DNA of 64,000 nt, from the NCBI GenBank assembly GCA_964020085.1, contig OZ026599.1:37134937-37198936 (forward strand), read 5' to 3'. The position numbers and the translations under genes are program-made. The DNA is from Micromussa lordhowensis. Taxonomy: Eukaryota > Cnidaria > Anthozoa > Scleractinia > Lobophylliidae. Positions 63,701 to 64,000 of the stretch are shown here, one piece after another; within the stretch, counting starts at the first letter, position 1, and each line of letters opens with the position of its first letter. The notes beneath the pieces were generated by a model that was not told the DNA's origin, searched no databases, and was given only the letters and a program-made list of their open reading frames with translations.

Positions 63701-64000
63701 ACTGTATATCACAGTGAAAAAGAACTGTTTGCATAATCTTTACCGCTTGATAGGGGTGACCAAAGAGGGAGGAAATCAGAATGTTGTAAAGTGGAAACAA
63801 CTGTTGATGAAACAGTCTGTTGCACCAGCAGACAAATCAAATTAATATGTAGTTTTTATGTTTTTCCTTAGGTCAACAAGTGGTGCAAGACAGGTGTAGA
63901 TCTTTTAGCATTACAACCCATAGATAGATTTCAGTCATCAGAAGGTGCTGAGAAAGCGCTGGATGAAATTGATAACTTCCTGAAGAGTCCACAAGGGATG
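39714..64000 (+). CDS. SEC14-spectrin protein of the MCF2/MCF2L (DBL/DBS) RhoGEF family, N-terminal part
   Basis: Exons that join in frame: 39714-39765 (start ACCATGG), 44797-44874, 46657-46771, 47432-47522, 49422-49541, 51837-51953, 61091-61480, 62374-62493, 63062-63253 and 63872 to the window end; about 468 residues are visible. Residues about 20-190 are a SEC14/CRAL-TRIO domain of RhoGEF type (AFLSGALAKNGCLFVTIPDH; GFILVLDRRKDKWGAVKSCL; EEYIDSSQLSEELGGSLQY; HSQWVQYRTAIERFE). These are closest, from memory, to DBS/MCF2L (LGFIVIIDRRNDKW, YIDKSQLTEDLGG). From about 190 on there are spectrin-type helices (LKIQYGLKVCLFEREM and later coiled coil). In the family these are followed by DH-PH domains that activate Rho GTPases at membranes; those would be beyond the window, so GEF activity is inferred. 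SESTD1, which has SEC14 + spectrin but no DH-PH, is a weaker alternative. A 9.1 kb intron (51954-61090) is filled with mobile DNA. Confidence 0.8.
42973..43204. mobile_element. MITE-like palindromic element, family A, copy 4
   Basis: Starts CTGGGGCCGGGTTGTTCAA and ends CGAACAACCCGGCCCAG, with subterminal CTAACCCAGGATTAGC and CTGGGTTAGCGTTAATCGG. The orientation is opposite to copy 1. It lies in the first intron of the MCF2/MCF2L-like gene. Confidence 0.75.
43920..43953 (+). CDS. Alternative first coding exon of the MCF2/MCF2L-like gene
   Basis: ATG at 43920 opens MSKKSNRRSIFG with a donor GTAAGG after 43953. It leaves phase 1, the same as the exon at 39714-39765, so either can splice to 44797. 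It is preceded by a short upstream ORF (ATG at about 43825, 20 codons). It suggests a second promoter 4.2 kb downstream of the first. Confidence 0.5.
44613..44715. repeat. Near-perfect 100-base palindrome
   Basis: ATTCAGTCCACTTGCAAAC and AATAATAAATTGTTAGAT on the left arm face ATCTAACAATTTATTATT and GTTTGCAAGTGGACTGAAT on the right, with almost no spacer. It is 80 bases before exon 44797. Confidence 0.85.
45966..46190 (+). repeat. Penelope-like element tail in foldback arrangement
   Basis: An inverted copy of the tail (TTGGTTTTATCAACTGATTT, ACCGTAAAGAGATTCGAAAG) is joined head to head with a direct copy (GAAACGTCAGCTTTTGAATC, AAATTATCTTGTAATACTCC, CAGCACCACAGTTTCTTTAA). Same family as 5489-5925. 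Confidence 0.7.
46061..46105 (+). ncRNA. Hammerhead-like fold in Penelope-like tail
   Basis: TTC-GCT before and AGC-TTTT-GAA after could form stem I; CCGATGA stands for the CUGANGA core (one difference); GGGC-TAAT-GCAC gives a weak stem II; GAAA-CGTC completes it. The core change makes activity doubtful. Confidence 0.35.
46945..47105 (+). mobile_element. tRNA-derived SINE
   Basis: AGCGTGCCTGAGTGGTTTAG has an A-box-like TGCCTGAGTGG. CCCGGATTCAAGGTC is a degraded B box. Then GGGACTTGTTTCTCGGTAGC and AGTTCAAATCCTCGG follow. The head resembles a Leu/Ser-type tRNA but lacks a normal anticodon arm. It lies in an intron of the MCF2/MCF2L-like gene. Confidence 0.6.
47655..49207. mobile_element. piggyBac-like non-autonomous element (TTAA target)
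   Basis: TTAA flanks both ends (47651-47654 and 49208-49211). The element begins CCCATTGACTCC and ends GGAGTCAATGGG. TTAA duplication with ends starting CCC is the piggyBac signature. The left end carries GTGCCGCCCGTAACCGCCC twice (about 47670 and 47714). The 1.55 kb interior is AT-rich with no transposase frame. Confidence 0.8.
49549..49760 (-). repeat. Possible LINE 3' end (minus strand)
   Basis: CAACAACAACAACAATAATC followed by ATTTATTCGTGCCCAG and AATAAATAAATAAATAC reads on the minus strand as a 3' UTR ending in a GTT-type simple repeat. Only the tail is visible. Confidence 0.35.
50477..51787. mobile_element. Tc1/mariner-like TIR element, non-autonomous
   Basis: Starts CAGTGCGACGCGCCTTACCG and ends CGGTAAGGCGCGTCGCACTG; the inverted match continues with some differences for about 100 bases to CACGCCTCCTTACAAAGT. 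TA flanks both ends (50475-50476 and 51788-51789). The interior has a minus-strand open frame (about 51576-51385) with SLKYLRPGDIDAFFPSPEKL, reminiscent of a SAM-like N-terminal segment seen next to some transposases, but no catalytic domain. It lies just before exon 51837. Confidence 0.75.
52560..53162 (-). pseudogene. DIRS-like tyrosine recombinase, N-terminal half only
   Basis: The frame overlaps the end of RNase H. It has LADSTWRSYASGQRKFVNFC and LFATFLAESVQHSSIKVYLS, the core-binding domain of DIRS recombinases, and CNLAYFGFL. An in-frame stop then replaces the expected Arg. Similarity continues briefly (SAEFTTVPNLASFTPALHEL) and the catalytic R-H-R-Y part is not found downstream. Confidence 0.7.
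53069..54433 (-). pseudogene. DIRS-like reverse transcriptase-RNase H, broken
   Basis: An N-terminal piece (LSQHPDQHLVAFVLDGLRNG, about 54200-54110) runs directly into a late RT piece (DLALPFGLRSAPYIF, about 54090-54040). The segment expected between, with the first catalytic Asp, is absent. The YLDD catalytic motif is kept near 54000 in another frame. RNase H follows after a further frame change near 53770 (LEVTSDVSGSLGFGAYFNGE; FRTDNEAVVYILN; NCIADALSRF). Confidence 0.75.
54679..55928 (-). pseudogene. DIRS-like Gag ORF with frameshift
   Basis: Starts at the ATG at 55926-55928 with a Ser/Ala/Thr-rich N-terminus. A frame change occurs near 55305. The second frame then reads ITTWTEAFTVYSLVLSSFFP and DLSLYKLLILRIARQF, conserved in DIRS Gag, and a zinc-knuckle-like CSTCGGAHHSVSC near 54790. 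The part after it is Arg/Ser-rich. Confidence 0.7.
55965..56065. repeat. hAT-like terminal fragment
   Basis: ACTAGCCAGCGGGCTA and GACTAGCCTCGGGCTATCGG lead to GCTAGCGGAGATGTCGAACC and then CTG. The outermost CAGGGTTCGACAT (minus strand) resembles the CAGGGCTCGAAAT end at 31095. Only one end is seen. Confidence 0.45.
56144..56338. repeat. Foldback repeat
   Basis: Left arm starts AACAAATC and AATGTGGTTTAG, right arm ends CTAAACCACATTCAATTTGT. The inner arms are TGATATGGACTCAC and ATGAGTCCACAACATTTTGA. Arms about 90 bases, fairly diverged. Confidence 0.65.
56917..57026. repeat. Foldback repeat
   Basis: AACAATCAGATTAGTCGC and GCGTGATAGTTGA face TCAACTATCATGCGATAGAA and AATCTAATTGTT around CTTGAGCTACACCC. 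A related word (CAACTATCACGCGATAGAAC) occurs alone at about 38047. Confidence 0.65.
57072..57222. repeat. Foldback repeat
   Basis: TAGGTCAAAATGAAATTCAG on the left, CTGACTTTCATTTTGACCTA on the right. The centre is CTAACCCTAATTATTCA, TGATCCT, TGAATAATTAGGGTTA. Confidence 0.7.
57715..58145 (+). repeat. Family B repeat with conserved hairpin, copy 2
   Basis: Same family and strand as 11853-12290. The hairpin loop region differs (TTTGTGCCCTTCTAAGGGGC, then ACAAAT) but still pairs. Nested within the 57258-60621 element. Confidence 0.65.
58335..59310. repeat. Foldback element with GC-rich minisatellite arms
   Basis: Left outer arm (58335-58520) is a GGACTCGGGGACGTGGGACG-type array with a 6-18 base periodicity. 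The right outer arm (59070-59310) is the complementary CGTCCCCGAGTCCCACG array. Between them a unique inner arm (about 58535-58665) starts TTCGCTGAATTTGTTAATTA and ends near TTCGGCCTGATATG. It pairs with CATATCAGGCCGAACCACGG to TAATTAACAAATTCAGC (about 58923-59042). The centre is about 250 bases. Open frames full of Arg-Pro-Val-Ser or Gly-Thr-Arg-Asp are by-products of the array. Confidence 0.8.
60630..60905. repeat. Possible diverged fragment related to the DIRS-like element end
   Basis: CTCTGTCACACTGAACAAAC, AATACTTACCACACACTTACC and AGAGGGAAGGGTGGG resemble the 52405-52490 stretch (GTCACACTGACCAAGTCAGC, GGAGATACTTACCAACCC, GAGGGAGGGAAGGGAAGGGG). The likeness is loose and may be chance. Confidence 0.25.
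61614..61770. repeat. Foldback repeat
   Basis: TTATTGAGCTAGCTTGTTCT and ATATATATTGGTCAAG on the left face GACCAATATTCTCTAATATG and GATCAAGCTAGTTCAATAAA on the right. The centre has GGTTTATGGACTGAGCC and GGCAAGGTCCATAAACT. It lies in the intron after exon 61091-61480. Confidence 0.75.
63266..63345. repeat. Tandem duplication, two 40-base units
   Basis: Two units starting at 63266 and 63306 (GTTCTAATTTTTC... and GTTCTATTTTTTC...) share AAAAAATATAGAGAGCTTAT and differ at about three bases. It is a recent local duplication 12 bases after the exon ending at 63253. Confidence 0.85.

Overview
This is a stretch of an animal nuclear genome, most likely an anthozoan cnidarian and quite possibly a stony coral. 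Genes are split by GT-AG introns, intergenic and intronic DNA is AT-rich, the proteins are recognisably metazoan, and introns are packed with short inverted-repeat elements, a tRNA-derived SINE, Penelope-like and DIRS-like retroelements. The taxon is inferred from this style and not proved. All exon boundaries were set by hand from splice consensus, reading-frame continuity and remembered family sequence.

Layout. (1) 241-9303, plus strand: the 3' part of CCDC39, a motile-cilium axonemal ruler; its 5' exons lie left of the window. (2) 10085-12738, minus strand, convergent with CCDC39: a complete three-exon gene for a small secreted PAN/apple + EGF + discoidin (F5/8 type C) protein. (3) 12.8-15.9 kb: repeat-rich intergenic DNA with a 5'-truncated Penelope-like element broken by a LINE fragment. 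(4) 16012-19218, plus: UQCRH, the acidic hinge subunit of respiratory complex III. (5) 20341-35971, plus: POLR2A (RPB1), complete in 24 exons and ending in a CTD with about 45 YSP-type units. (6) 39714-64000 and beyond, plus: the N-terminal half of a SEC14-spectrin protein of the MCF2/MCF2L (DBL/DBS) RhoGEF family, with two phase-compatible first exons; its catalytic DH-PH part would lie right of the window.

The four complete or partial plus-strand genes have unrelated housekeeping, ciliary or signalling roles and there is no sign of functional clustering. No operon-like or defence-type system was found. What is unusual is the mobile DNA: several elements with clean terminal inverted repeats and target-site duplications (TTA, TTAA, TA), nested insertions (a palindromic element inside a SINE, a LINE inside a Penelope-like element, a foldback minisatellite inside a 3.4 kb TIR element), a degenerate DIRS-like retroelement, and three Penelope-derived sites that can be drawn as hammerhead-like ribozyme folds.
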